Shown: piece after piece, positions 1 to 8,412 of the stretch | How the letters are laid out: the number at the start of each line of letters is the position of its first letter | How positions within the stretch are numbered: the first letter of the stretch is position 1 | From: an uncultured Anaeromyxobacter sp. | Lineage (GTDB): Bacteria > Myxococcota > Myxococcia > Myxococcales > Anaeromyxobacteraceae | Length of the DNA: 64,000 nucleotides | NCBI GenBank assembly: GCA_903904005.1 | Contig: CAIVAR010000155.1 | Span: 1 to 64,000, forward strand | Direction: 5' to 3' | Notes under the pieces: generated by a model | What the model saw: only the letters and a program-made list of their open reading frames with translations | What the model was told of the DNA's origin: nothing | The model's database searches: none | Program-made: the position numbers and the translations under genes

Positions 1-179
1 CCCGTCGTGGAGATGAAGCCGTGAAGCTCGAAGACGAACGCGGGCGGCTTGGGCGTCTCCTTCACGACCACGGTCACCGTCTCGGACTTCTTCTCCTCCA
101 CGACGACGTTCTGTGCCTGGGCGAGGGCCAGGCCTGCGTATCCGAGAACTGCCAGACTGAAGAGTGCCTTGATTCTCAC
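1..179 (-). CDS. Outer-membrane porin-like protein, N-terminal part only
   Basis: Partial gene entering from the left edge on the minus strand; only the first 59 codons are visible. The start is GTG at 179, preceded on the minus strand by a good GGAGG about 7 bases upstream. The product begins with a clear signal peptide (RIKALFSLAVLGYAGLALAQ). A charged linker rich in Glu, Lys and Val follows, then the segment FELHGFIST, which resembles the first beta strand of many proteobacterial porins. The signal peptide is directly visible. The porin assignment is inference from a few residues. It diverges from the liv operon across a 329-bp gap. Confidence 0.6.
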   Translation of the reverse strand, partial: MRIKALFSLAVLGYAGLALAQAQNVVVEEKKSETVTVVVKETPKPPAFVFELHGFISTT

Positions 180-508
180 GTGTGTCCTCCGGTTGAACCG
201 TGCGGGAACGGCGTCTGTCGCCTGGGCGGCGGCCTTGTCGGCGATTGTGCGCAATCTTGTCGCATGCGATTGGTCTCGCCGCAAGTTGCGGCGCGTCATG
301 CCCCCTGTAGGGTCGGACGGACTTGATCCGGCGCAATTTGTCGCGAAATACCGTGGATTCCGCTCGGGTGACGTCCCAGCCTCGCCCACCCCCGTCCGGG
401 ATTCCCGGGTCGGGAAAATGCGAGCACCCCGGAGCCGCCCCGTCCTCTTGTCCCGGCGTCGCGCCGGATGGTACGACCCTCGGTCCCACCTCGCCCAACG
501 GAGGTTTC
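180..508. promoter_or_regulatory. Divergent intergenic region between porin-like gene and livK
   Basis: No convincing gene lies in these 329 bases. The region must hold the promoters of both divergent neighbours. A perfect inverted repeat GATTG-TGCG-CAATC lies at 243-256, within a comparatively AT-rich patch at about 240-285, and could be an operator. A second AT-richer patch is at about 330-350. I see no clear sigma-70 or sigma-54 consensus. The livK ribosome-binding site (GGAGG at about 500-504) closes the region. Confidence 0.4.
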
Positions 509-1627
509 ATGATCCCTTCGGTTCGCTCCCTGGCCGCCACCGCGGTCGCATTGCTCGCCCTCCCCACCCTCTCCTCCGCCGAGAACGTGAAGATCGGCGC
601 CGCCTTCTCCCTCACCGGCAACGCCGCCGCCTACGGCGCGCAGCAGAAGGCCGGCGTCCAGCTGGCCATCGACGAGATCAACAAGAGCGGCAAGCTCAAG
701 GGGATCACCCTCGAGCTCGTCCTGGAGGACGACGGCACCTCGAAGGAGCAGGGCATCGCCGTGTTCCAGCGCTTCATCAACCGCGACAAGGTGAGCGCCA
801 TCATCGGGCCGACGCTCTCCACCACCGCCACCGCCGCCGACCCCATCGCGCAGCAGTCGAAGACCCCGGTCGTCCCGGTCTCCAACACCGCGCCGAAGGG
901 CATCACCGACATCGGCGACTACGTCTGGCGCGTCTCCCTCACCGAGGGGCAGGTGATCCCGTCGGCCCTCAAGGTCGCCCAGGCCAAGATCGGCTTCAAG
1001 AACGCCGCCATCCTCTACGGCAACGACGACGCGTTCACCAAGGGTGGATTCGACGTCATGAAGTCCTCGCTGGAGGCCGCCGGCATCCCCATCGTCGACA
1101 TCCAGACCTTCGCCACCAAGGACCGCGACTTCAACGCCCAGCTCACCGCGCTCAAGGCCAAGAACCCCGACTTCCTCATGGTCTCGGCGCTGGTCGAGCA
1201 GGCCGCCGCCATCGTCACCCAGGCCCGCCAGCTAGGCTGGAACGTCCCCATCATGGGCGGCAACGGCTTCAACTCGCCCAAGCTCATGGCCAACGCCGGC
1301 CCGGCCGCCGAGGGCGTCATGGTCGGCACGGCCTGGAACAAGGCCTCCACCGACCCGGTGAACGTGGCCTTCATCGCCGCCCAGAAGGCGCGCGGCAACG
1401 ACCCCGACCAGTTCTGCGCCCAGGCCTACACCGGCGTGCTCGTCATCGCCGACGCCATCGCCCAGGCCGGCATGAAGGGCGGCCGCGACGACATCAAGGC
1501 CGGCTTCGCCAAGGTGAAGGACCTGCCCACGCCGCTCGGCAAGTTCTCCTTCCTGCCCAGCCGCGACGGCAGCCACCCGGCCGCCGTCCAGATCGTGAAG
1601 AACGGGAAGTTCGAGATCCTGCAGTAG
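509..1627 (+). CDS. livK: Branched-chain amino acid ABC transporter, periplasmic binding protein
   Basis: Type I periplasmic binding protein of 372 aa that captures Leu/Ile/Val or a related amino acid for the LivHMGF permease. It starts at ATG 509, five bases after GGAGG; the longer open frame upstream lacks such a site. Residues 1-24 are a signal peptide (ending TLSSA). The mature protein begins with NVKIGAAFSLTGNAAAYG, the standard LivJ/LivK opening, followed by the AIDEIN motif and a mid-protein IIGPTLS segment typical of the family. Length matches the family (about 370 aa). It is the first gene of livKHMGF. The exact substrate cannot be read from sequence; aromatic acids and amides use the same family. 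Confidence 0.92.
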   Translation: MIPSVRSLAATAVALLALPTLSSAENVKIGAAFSLTGNAAAYGAQQKAGVQLAIDEINKSGKLKGITLELVLEDDGTSKEQGIAVFQRFINRDKVSAIIGPTLSTTATAADPIAQQSKTPVVPVSNTAPKGITDIGDYVWRVSLTEGQVIPSALKVAQAKIGFKNAAILYGNDDAFTKGGFDVMKSSLEAAGIPIVDIQTFATKDRDFNAQLTALKAKNPDFLMVSALVEQAAAIVTQARQLGWNVPIMGGNGFNSPKLMANAGPAAEGVMVGTAWNKASTDPVNVAFIAAQKARGNDPDQFCAQAYTGVLVIADAIAQAGMKGGRDDIKAGFAKVKDLPTPLGKFSFLPSRDGSHPAAVQIVKNGKFEILQ

Positions 1628-1644
1628 CCCCGGGGCCACGCCGC

Positions 1645-2523
1645 GTGGGGCAGCAGATCGTCAACGGCCTGTTCCTGGGGAGCATCTACGCGCTCTTCGC
1701 GCTGGGGTACACGCTCGTGTTCGGGGTGCTCGACATCCTGAACCTGGCGCACCAGGCCGTCTTCATGGTCTGCGCCTACGCGGCGCTGGTCCTCGTCGGA
1801 CACCTCCACCTGCCGATGTTCGCCGCCTTCCCGGTGGCGGTGCTCCTCGGCGGTTTCCTCGGGATGGCGGTCGACCGGATCGCCTTCCGGCCCCTGCGCG
1901 GCCGCAGCGACTCCAACATCGCCGGGCTCATCAGCTCGATCGCGCTCGCCACCATCCTGGAGGCGGCCGTGGTCCAGGTCTTCGGCCCGGACGTGGAGCG
2001 CTTCCCCTTCGGGGCGGTCCCCACCCGGAGCCTGAAGATCGGCGGGGCGGTGGTCTCGGAGCTGCAGATCGTCATCATCGCCATCGCCATCGCCATGCTC
2101 CTCGGCCTCACCTGGCTGCTCCGCCGGACGCGGCTGGGGCGGCGCATCCGGGCCGTCGCCGAGAGCCCCAAGGCGGCGCGGGTGCTGGGCGTCGACGTCG
2201 ACCGGATCATCTCGGCCTCCTTCTTCGTCTCCTCGGCGCTGGGAGCTGCGGCAGGGGTGCTCTTCGGCCTCGCCTTCAACAACGTCTCCCCCGACATGGG
2301 ACGTTCGGTGGAGCTGAAGGGGCTCGCCGTCATCGTGCTCGGCGGGATGGGCAGCATGCCCGGCGCGGCGCTGGCCGGCGTGGCCCTGGGCCTGCTCGAG
2401 GTCTTCACCGTCGCCTGGGTGGGCTCCTCCTACCGGGACGCGGTGGCCTTCGGCGTCCTCTTCCTCGTCCTCGTGCTCCGCCCCCGGGGGCTCCTCGGAT
2501 CCGCGGCGCTCCGCGAGGCCTGA
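1645..2523 (+). CDS. livH: Branched-chain amino acid ABC transporter permease LivH
   Basis: Inner-membrane permease of 292 aa with about eight hydrophobic segments. The start is GTG 1645, giving VGQQIVNGLFLGSIYALFAL, the usual LivH N-terminus, 17 bases after the livK stop. The segment near residue 25 (VFGVLDILNLAHQAVFM) is the conserved region where most homologues read NFAHG; here it is LAHQ. The C-terminal VIVLGGMGSMPGAALAG is the conserved EAA-like loop that docks with the ATPases. It pairs with LivM to form the translocation pore. Confidence 0.92.
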   Translation: MGQQIVNGLFLGSIYALFALGYTLVFGVLDILNLAHQAVFMVCAYAALVLVGHLHLPMFAAFPVAVLLGGFLGMAVDRIAFRPLRGRSDSNIAGLISSIALATILEAAVVQVFGPDVERFPFGAVPTRSLKIGGAVVSELQIVIIAIAIAMLLGLTWLLRRTRLGRRIRAVAESPKAARVLGVDVDRIISASFFVSSALGAAAGVLFGLAFNNVSPDMGRSVELKGLAVIVLGGMGSMPGAALAGVALGLLEVFTVAWVGSSYRDAVAFGVLFLVLVLRPRGLLGSAALREA

Positions 2524-2529
2524 CCGCGC

Positions 2530-3429
2530 GTGACCTCGTCGTCCCTCCAGGACCTCTGGCTCACCTACCAGTCGACCGTGGCCTTCATCGGGCTGAACGG
2601 GCTCCTTGCACTTTCGGTGTACACGACCCTTTCCTGCGGCCAGCTCTCGCTGGCCCAGGCCGCCTTCATGGCCATCGGCGCCTACGTCTCGGCCATCCTG
2701 ACCTTCCACTCCGGCGCCCCCTTCGCGGTGAACCTGGCGGTGGCGACGCTGCTCCCGGCGCTGGTGTCCGTGCCGCTCGGGCTGCCGGTGCTCCGGCTCA
2801 AGGGGGTCTTCCTGGCCATCGCCACCATCGGCTTCGGCGAGGTGGTGCGCATCTTCTTCGTGAACCTCGACTACACGAACGGCGCGCTCGGGCTGACCGC
2901 CGTCCCCCAGCGGACCTCGATCTGGATGATCTACGCCGCGCTCGGCACCGCCCTGTTCGTGCTCTGGCGCATCCGCGGGTCGCGCGCCGGCTACGCGCTC
3001 GAGGCCATCCGCGAGGACGAGCCCGCCGCCCGCACCATGGGCATCGACGCCGCACGCTACAAGCTCGCCATGCTGGCGCTGGGGGCCGCCTTCGCCGGCC
3101 TGGCCGGCGCGCTGGAGGCCCACTACACGTACATGGTCTCGCCCTCCACCTACTCCTTCACCCGCGTGGTCGACATGCTGGTCTACGCGGTGGTCGGGGG
3201 GACGTCGGTCTTCTACGGCCCGGTGGTGGGAGCGGCCTTCCTCACGGCACTGCCCGAGGTGCTGCGCGAGATCTCCGCCCGGGTGGGGCTCGCGCCCGGG
3301 CCGCTGCGCCTCTTCGTGAACGGGGCGGTCCTCCTCGCCGTCATCCTCTTCCTGCCGGAGGGCATCTCGTCGTTGCCCCGGCGGATCCGCGACCGGCTCC
3401 GGGCGCGCCGGGAGGCCCATGCTGCTTAG
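2530..3429 (+). CDS. livM: Branched-chain amino acid ABC transporter permease LivM
   Basis: Second permease subunit, 299 aa, beginning at GTG 2530 only six bases after livH stops. It has multiple hydrophobic helices, the LivM hallmark LSCGQLSLAQAAFMAIGAY near residues 34-52, and a central IGFGEVVRIFFVNLDYTNGALGL block. The C-terminal VVGGTSVFYGPVVGAAFL is the ATPase-contact loop. Its 3' end overlaps livG by 11 bases, which suggests translational coupling. It is shorter than enteric LivM (about 425 aa) but normal for the many homologues that lack the N-terminal extension. Confidence 0.92.
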   Translation: MTSSSLQDLWLTYQSTVAFIGLNGLLALSVYTTLSCGQLSLAQAAFMAIGAYVSAILTFHSGAPFAVNLAVATLLPALVSVPLGLPVLRLKGVFLAIATIGFGEVVRIFFVNLDYTNGALGLTAVPQRTSIWMIYAALGTALFVLWRIRGSRAGYALEAIREDEPAARTMGIDAARYKLAMLALGAAFAGLAGALEAHYTYMVSPSTYSFTRVVDMLVYAVVGGTSVFYGPVVGAAFLTALPEVLREISARVGLAPGPLRLFVNGAVLLAVILFLPEGISSLPRRIRDRLRARREAHAA

Positions 3430-4183
3430 CCTCCAGGGAGTCCGGCGGACCTTCGGGGGACTGGCCGCCGTCGACGGGGCCTCCCTCGCGGTGGGGACGG
3501 GCGAGGTGCACGGCCTCATCGGGCCGAACGGTGCCGGCAAGACCACGCTGCTCAACCTGGTCTCCGGACTCATCCCGCCCACCTCGGGGGCCATCGTCCT
3601 CGACGGGGAGCGCATCGACGGGCTCGCGAGCCACGTCATCGCGGCCCGCGGCATCACCCGGACCTACCAGAACATCCGGCTCTTCTCGGCCCTCACCGCC
3701 GCCGACAACGTGCTCGTGGGGGCGCACCTGAAGCGGAACGCGCCCCTCTGGCGCCGCATGGCCTTCCTGCCCTCGGCCGCCGCCGAGGAGCGGGCCGCGC
3801 GCGCGGCCGCCCTCGCCCTGCTCGCGCGGGTGGGGATGTCGGAGCGGGCCTTCGAGCGGGCCAGCAACCTCTCCTACGGCGAGCAGCGGCGCGTCGAGAT
3901 CGCCCGGGCGCTCGCCTCCTCCCCCCGGGTGATGCTCCTCGACGAGCCCACCGCCGGGATGAACCCGGGCGAGGTGACCGCCATCGCCGACCTCATCCGC
4001 GGGGTGGCCCGGGCCGGCCACTCGGTGCTCCTCGTCGAGCACAACGTGAAGCTCGTCATGGCCGTCTGCGACCGCATCACCGTCCTCGACTTCGGCAAGG
4101 TGATCGCCGACGGGACCCCGGCCGAGGTGGGGCGCGACCCGGCCGTCATCGCCGCCTACCTGGGCGGGGAGGCCGCGGCGTGA
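3419..4183 (+). CDS. livG: Branched-chain amino acid ABC transporter ATP-binding protein LivG
   Basis: ABC ATPase of 254 aa. Visible motifs are Walker A (GPNGAGKTT, about residue 38), signature LSYGEQRRVEIARAL (about residue 153), Walker B MLLDEPTAGMNP and switch His (LLVEHNVKLV). The family-specific ending DFGKVIADGTPAEV...AYLGGEAA marks it as LivG. It overlaps livM at the 5' end and livF at the 3' end, so the five genes read as one operon. Confidence 0.93.
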   Translation: MLLSLQGVRRTFGGLAAVDGASLAVGTGEVHGLIGPNGAGKTTLLNLVSGLIPPTSGAIVLDGERIDGLASHVIAARGITRTYQNIRLFSALTAADNVLVGAHLKRNAPLWRRMAFLPSAAAEERAARAAALALLARVGMSERAFERASNLSYGEQRRVEIARALASSPRVMLLDEPTAGMNPGEVTAIADLIRGVARAGHSVLLVEHNVKLVMAVCDRITVLDFGKVIADGTPAEVGRDPAVIAAYLGGEAAA

Positions 4184-4923
4184 CCGCGCCGGGCACACCG
4201 CTCCTCGAGATCCGGGACCTGCACGTCTCGTACGGGCACGTCCACGCCGTCCACGGCATCTCGCTGCGGGTGGACGCGGGGAAGGTGGTCACCCTCATCG
4301 GCCCGAACGGCGCCGGGAAGACGAGCACGCTCGCCGCGGTGGCCGGGCTCCTGCAGCCGCAGCGCGGCCAGGTGCTGCTCGAGGGTCGCGACGTGACGGG
4401 GCTGCCGGCCCACCGGGCCGTCGAGCAGGGCATCGTCCTCGTCCCCGAGGGGCGGAGCATCCTGGCCCGCATGAGCATCGAGGAGAACCTGGTGCTGGCC
4501 GCCGAGGCCCGCAAGCCGCGGCCGCCCGCCGCCGAGCAGCGGCGCCGCATCGACGCCCAGTACGCGCGCTTCCCGGTGCTGGGCGAGCGGCGCAAGCTGC
4601 CGGCCGGCTCGCTCTCCGGCGGCGAGCAGCAGATGCTCGCCTTCGCCCGGGCGCTCCTCATGTCGCCCCGGATCCTGCTCCTCGACGAGCCGTCGATGGG
4701 GCTCGCGCCGCTGCTCGTCCGGCGCGTCTTCGACCTGGTCGAGGAGATCCACCGGGAGGGGGCCACCGTGCTCCTCGTGGAGCAGAACGCCCGGCTCGCC
4801 CTCCAGGTCTCGGATACCGCCTACGTGCTCGAGCGGGGGCGCATCGTGCTCGAGGGGCCGTCGTCGGAACTGGCCGCCGATCCGCGCGTGCAGGCGGCCT
4901 ACCTCGGCGGCGAGGTGGCCTAG
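4180..4923 (+). CDS. livF: Branched-chain amino acid ABC transporter ATP-binding protein LivF
   Basis: Second ABC ATPase, 247 aa, starting at GTG 4180 with a 4-base GTGA overlap on livG. It carries Walker A GPNGAGKTS, the LivF-typical GIVLVPEGRSILARMSIEENL, signature SGGEQQMLAFARAL and Walker B LLLDEPSMGLAP. It ends AAYLGGEVA. It forms the heterodimeric motor with LivG. The TAG stop (4921-4923) abuts directly on the stop codon of the convergent ispG gene with no intervening base. Confidence 0.93.
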   Translation: MTAPGTPLLEIRDLHVSYGHVHAVHGISLRVDAGKVVTLIGPNGAGKTSTLAAVAGLLQPQRGQVLLEGRDVTGLPAHRAVEQGIVLVPEGRSILARMSIEENLVLAAEARKPRPPAAEQRRRIDAQYARFPVLGERRKLPAGSLSGGEQQMLAFARALLMSPRILLLDEPSMGLAPLLVRRVFDLVEEIHREGATVLLVEQNARLALQVSDTAYVLERGRIVLEGPSSELAADPRVQAAYLGGEVA

Positions 4924-6033
4924 CTACTTGGCCTCGCGCTCGGCGGAGATGCGCTCGGCCTCGGCCACCAGCGCCTCCTCGAGATCCTCGGCCTTCATCC
5001 GCTTCACGATCTTTCCGGCCTTGAAGAGCAGCCCCACCCCGCCGTGCCCGTAGGCCACGCCCACGTCGGCGGCGGCGGCCTCGCCCGGGCCGTTCACCTC
5101 GCAGCCCATGACCGCGACGTTCACCTCGCCCTTGAGCTTCGAGAGGCGCTGCTCCACCCGCTCGGCGATGGGGATCATGGCCACCGAGCACCGGCCGCAG
5201 GTGGGACAGGCGGTCAGCGTGGCCCCGCCGAACTTGAGGCCGAGCGACTTGAGCAGGCTGCGAGCGACCTTGACCTCCTCGACCGGGTCGGCGGCGAGCG
5301 ACACCCGCAGCGTGTCGCCGATGCCGGCGGCGAGCAGGATGCCGAGCCCCGCGGCGCTCTTGATGGTGCCGGTCATGAGGGTGCCGGCCTCGGTGATGCC
5401 GAGGTGGAGCGGGTAGTCGAAGCGGCGCGAGAAGAGCCGGTTCGCCGCCACGGTCATGCCGATGTCGTGGGCCTTCAGAGAGACCTTGATCTCCCGGTAG
5501 CCCTCCTCCTCGAGGAGCCGGATGTGGCGCTCGGCGCTCTCCACCATCCCCTCGGCGGTGGGCCACCCGTGCTTCGCGACGATGTCCTCCTCGAGCGAGC
5601 CGGCGTTCACGCCGATGCGGATGGGGACGTTGCGCTCGCGGGCCGCCTTCACCACCTCGCGGACGCGGTCCTGGCTCCCGATGTTGCCGGGGTTGAGCCG
5701 GACGCAGTGGATGCCGGCGGCGATGGCCTGGAGCGCCAGCCGGTAGTCGAAGTGGATGTCCGAGACGAGCGGGACCGGGGAGCCGCGGACGATGGCGGGG
5801 AGCGCCGCGGCGGCCTCGCCGTCGGGGACCGCCACGCGGACGATGTCGGCGCCCTCGGCGGCCAGCGCCCGGATCTGCGCCAGGGTGCCCTCGACGTCGG
5901 TCGTCTGGGTGGTGGTCATCGACTGGACCGCCACCGGCGCGCCGTCGCCGACGGGGACCGGCCCGACGCGGATGCCCCGCGTCTTCCGTCGCTCCGCGAT
6001 GGCGGAGATGTTTCCGTGGTCGTATGCGCCCAT
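4924..6033 (-). CDS. ispG: 4-hydroxy-3-methylbut-2-enyl diphosphate synthase (IspG/GcpE)
   Basis: Iron-sulfur enzyme of the MEP isoprenoid pathway converting MEcPP to HMBPP, 369 aa from ATG 6033. The N-terminal TIM-barrel part shows QSMTTTQTTDVEGTLAQI and the DIHFDYRLALQA motif. The C-terminal part has the cluster ligands in ACPTCGR and in MGCEVNGPGEA. Length fits the short bacterial form. It follows the DsbA-like gene on the same strand after a 65-base gap and may share its transcript. The start codon lacks a strong ribosome-binding site; no better start is evident upstream. Confidence 0.93.
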   Translation of the reverse strand: MGAYDHGNISAIAERRKTRGIRVGPVPVGDGAPVAVQSMTTTQTTDVEGTLAQIRALAAEGADIVRVAVPDGEAAAALPAIVRGSPVPLVSDIHFDYRLALQAIAAGIHCVRLNPGNIGSQDRVREVVKAARERNVPIRIGVNAGSLEEDIVAKHGWPTAEGMVESAERHIRLLEEEGYREIKVSLKAHDIGMTVAANRLFSRRFDYPLHLGITEAGTLMTGTIKSAAGLGILLAAGIGDTLRVSLAADPVEEVKVARSLLKSLGLKFGGATLTACPTCGRCSVAMIPIAERVEQRLSKLKGEVNVAVMGCEVNGPGEAAAADVGVAYGHGGVGLLFKAGKIVKRMKAEDLEEALVAEAERISAEREAK

Positions 6034-6098
6034 GAGGAAAGCCCGGCCCACCCCTGTCTTAGCGGGGCGGTGCCGGGCTCGCCAATCCGAGTCGTCGG

Positions 6099-7157
6099 CT
6101 ACTTCGACTGGGCCAGCTCGACGTCGATGACTTCCTTGAAGGCGTCGAAGGGCTGGGCGCCGGAGATGAGGATGCCGTTCACGAAGAAGGCGGGCGTGCC
6201 GTTCACGCCCGCCTCGTTGCCGACCTTGCGGCTCTCCTCGACGATGGCGGCGGTGGCGCCGGAGTCGAGGCACTTGTCGAACTTGGCCTGGTCGAGCTTC
6301 AAGTCCTTCGCGTAGCCCTTCAGGGCCGGGACCTCGAGGGCCCGCTGGTTGGCGAAGAGCTTGGCGTGCATCTCCCAGTACTTGCCCTGCTCGCCGGCGC
6401 AGTGCGCCGCCTCGGCGGCCTTGGGGGCGTTCTTGTGGTTGGGCAGCGGCAGGTCGCGGTAGACGACCCGGATCTTGTCGCCGTAGACGCGCATCACCTC
6501 GGAGACGGTCTCCTCGGCGCGGCTGCAGTACGGGCACTCGAAGTCGGAGAACTCGACGATGGTGATGGGGGCGGTGGCCGGGCCGCGCGACGGGCCCTTC
6601 GCCTCGACCTGCTGGCGCGGCGCCCGGTAGGGCGGGAGGAGGATCTCGACCTTGGCGTCGGCCTTCAGCTTGTCGTAGTAGGCCTGGGCCGAGGCCTGGG
6701 CCTTCTGCTGCTGCACGTAGCGGACGATGGTCTCCTTCACCTGGGCGATCGGGGGCAGGTCGCGCCCCTGGGCCTTGGCGGCGTCGTAGACCTGCTGGAC
6801 CTCGGCATCGGTGGTGGGCGGGACCCGCGCCATGACCTCGCCCTGGACGAACTCCTCGGGCGACTTGCCGGCCGCCTTGGCCTTGGCGTCGACGAGCCGC
6901 TTCATGATGATGGCGTCGAGGGCCTGACGCTTGGTCTGGTACAGCTGCTCCTGGTACTGGGCGTCGAGCTTCTTGAGATCGCCCTTGGCGAAGTCCTCGA
7001 GCTCCTTGGCCGAGATGACCTCGGTGCCGATCTTGGCGACCGGGGCGTTCGGGTCGGCGGCGGGCGCGGCCTTGGCCTGTGTGGTGGACGGAGACGTGCA
7101 GGCCAGCGCGCCGAGGGCGGCAGCGACCGCGAGGTAGGGGCGGGTCGAGAACTTCAT
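6099..7157 (-). CDS. Lipoprotein with SurA-N-like helical domain and DsbA-type thioredoxin domain
   Basis: 352-aa predicted lipoprotein: a basic start, hydrophobic run and lipobox LGALAC with Cys20. Residues about 45-170 are a charged helical region resembling the SurA/PpiC N-terminal domain (IGTEVISAKELEDFAK...LDAIIMKRLVDAKAK). Residues about 185-350 are a DsbA/thioredoxin_4 domain with active site C208-P-Y-C211 (FSDFECPYCSRAEE) and the cis-Pro loop GVNGTPAFFVNG. It probably acts on disulfides outside the cytoplasm; whether oxidase or isomerase cannot be read. No PPIase catalytic domain is present. It lies upstream of ispG and is divergent from the methyltransferase gene. Confidence 0.85.
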   Translation of the reverse strand: MKFSTRPYLAVAAALGALACTSPSTTQAKAAPAADPNAPVAKIGTEVISAKELEDFAKGDLKKLDAQYQEQLYQTKRQALDAIIMKRLVDAKAKAAGKSPEEFVQGEVMARVPPTTDAEVQQVYDAAKAQGRDLPPIAQVKETIVRYVQQQKAQASAQAYYDKLKADAKVEILLPPYRAPRQQVEAKGPSRGPATAPITIVEFSDFECPYCSRAEETVSEVMRVYGDKIRVVYRDLPLPNHKNAPKAAEAAHCAGEQGKYWEMHAKLFANQRALEVPALKGYAKDLKLDQAKFDKCLDSGATAAIVEESRKVGNEAGVNGTPAFFVNGILISGAQPFDAFKEVIDVELAQSK

Positions 7158-7292
7158 GGGACTCCTGGAAATTGGTGGAAGGAAGCGGGGGATTGTTCTC
7201 GACAACCCCCGGCCGGTCAATGCCATTCCCGGGGGGCAGGCCGGGCAGCCGGGCCGCCCGCGCGGGTGGTATCCTGCCCCGGAGGGAAGCCG
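7158..7292. promoter_or_regulatory. Divergent promoter gap between DsbA-like and methyltransferase genes
   Basis: This 135-base gap separates two divergent starts and should contain both promoters. There is an AT-richer patch at about 7163-7205. The methyltransferase ribosome-binding site GGAGGGAAG is at 7281-7289. No clear operator or sigma-factor consensus was recognised. Confidence 0.3.
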
Positions 7293-8078
7293 ATGGCCAC
7301 CGACGTCTGGAAACCGCAGCTTTACGCCCGCTTCCGCGCCGAGCGCTCGCGCCCCTTCTACGACCTCCTCGCCATGGTCCGGGAGCGGCCCGGGATGCGC
7401 GTCGTCGACCTGGGGTGCGGCACCGGCGAGCTGACCGCCGACGCCCACAAGCGGCTCCGGGCGCGCTCGACGCTGGGCATCGACTCCTCGCCGGCGATGC
7501 TCGAGAAGGCGGCGCCGCTCGCCGGGGACGGGCTCGCCTTCGCGCAGGGCGACATCGCCGTGTTCGAAGACCCCACCGGAGCGGGCTACGACCTCGTCCT
7601 GTCCAACGCCGCGCTCCACTGGCTCCCCGATCATCCGGCCCTGCTGGCGCGGCTCGTCCGGCTCCTCGCGCCGGGGGGGCAGCTCGCCGTCCAGGTCCCG
7701 GCCAACCAGACCCACGCCTCGCACCGGCTGGCCAACGAGCTCGCCCGCGAGGAGCCGTTCGCCTCGGCGCTCCAGGGCTACGTGCGCCACCGCTCGGTGC
7801 TGACCCCGGTCGAGTACGCGCTCCAGATGAAGCGGCTCGGCCTCGTGGACGAGGAGTCCCGGCTCCAGGTCTACGTGCACGAGCTCTCCGAACCGGCCGA
7901 CGTGGTGGAGTGGTGCCGCGGGACCCTGCTCACCGACTACGAGAGGCGGCTGCCGCCGGAGCTCTGGCAGCGCTATCTCGATGCCTACCGGAGCCGGGTC
8001 GGCGCCGCCCTCCCCGACGAACACCCCTACCTCTACACGTACCAGCGCATCCTCTTCTCGGGCCGGCGTCCGAGGTAG
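7293..8078 (+). CDS. Trans-aconitate 2-methyltransferase-like SAM methyltransferase
   Basis: Class I SAM-dependent methyltransferase, 261 aa, from ATG 7293 with GGAGG seven to twelve bases upstream. SAM-binding motif I is VVDLGCGTGELT (about residues 37-48). The order of features matches Tam from enterics: an LYARFRAERSRPFYDLLA opening, TLGIDSSPAML, then NAALHWLPDHPALLARLVRLLAPGGQLAVQVPAN. Tam detoxifies trans-aconitate, an inhibitor of aconitase. Family membership is well supported; the exact substrate is inference. Confidence 0.8.
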   Translation: MATDVWKPQLYARFRAERSRPFYDLLAMVRERPGMRVVDLGCGTGELTADAHKRLRARSTLGIDSSPAMLEKAAPLAGDGLAFAQGDIAVFEDPTGAGYDLVLSNAALHWLPDHPALLARLVRLLAPGGQLAVQVPANQTHASHRLANELAREEPFASALQGYVRHRSVLTPVEYALQMKRLGLVDEESRLQVYVHELSEPADVVEWCRGTLLTDYERRLPPELWQRYLDAYRSRVGAALPDEHPYLYTYQRILFSGRRPR

Positions 8079-8412
8079 GCTGAGGTAGCCTCCCTGACCC
8101 TGGGTCTCATAAAACCCGCACATGGCGGGCGGCGCGGTCCTGTAAATTCAAATACTTGAGGAATACATGCACTGGCATGCCTCGCGCAAATACGCCGGGC
8201 TGGTGCTGTAGCATGGCTCCTCCACGCCCGAGGCACGGCGGGTTCTCGTCCCCCCCGACGAACCCGAAGTGTCTCGGGCATTTCATTTTCCGGAGGAGCG
8301 AGGAGAGCGTCCGCATCTCGCCGAAGGCGCTCCCCGGCACCCCGAACCTCCCCGTGACTTCCGGTCCCGACCGGGCTAGATCGATCGAGCCCCCATTCCA
8401 CGCGGAGAAAAC
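8079..8412. other. 334-bp intergenic region before trxB
   Basis: No gene is convincing here; short frames on both strands have no family resemblance. The first half is unusually AT-rich for this chromosome. It contains an inverted repeat CATGC-ACTG-GCATG at 8166-8179 that overlaps a possible -24/-12 (sigma-54-type) element TGGCATG-CCTC-GCGC at 8173-8187 reading towards trxB. It also contains a minus-strand terminator-like hairpin at 8108-8129. The trxB ribosome-binding site is GGAGA just before 8413. All regulatory readings are tentative. Confidence 0.35.
8108..8129 (-). terminator. Terminator-like hairpin on minus strand
   Basis: Read on the minus strand, CCCGC-CATGT-GCGGG forms a 5-bp stem and 5-base loop followed directly by TTTTAT, the layout of an intrinsic terminator. 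No annotated minus-strand gene lies upstream of it, since trxB on the right is on the plus strand. It may be chance, a partly bidirectional terminator for the methyltransferase gene, or the end of a short antisense transcript. Confidence 0.35.

Noticed and set aside
1426-3657. 743-codon minus-strand open frame opposite the liv genes
   Set aside because: Its product is Gly/Glu/Asp/His-rich shadow sequence of livH/livM/livG with no start signal or homology.
4911-4938. Hairpin across the livF/ispG stop codons (GCGAGG...CCTCGC)
   Set aside because: The arms are coding sequence on both sides, the loop is long and no T run follows. There is not enough support for a bidirectional terminator.
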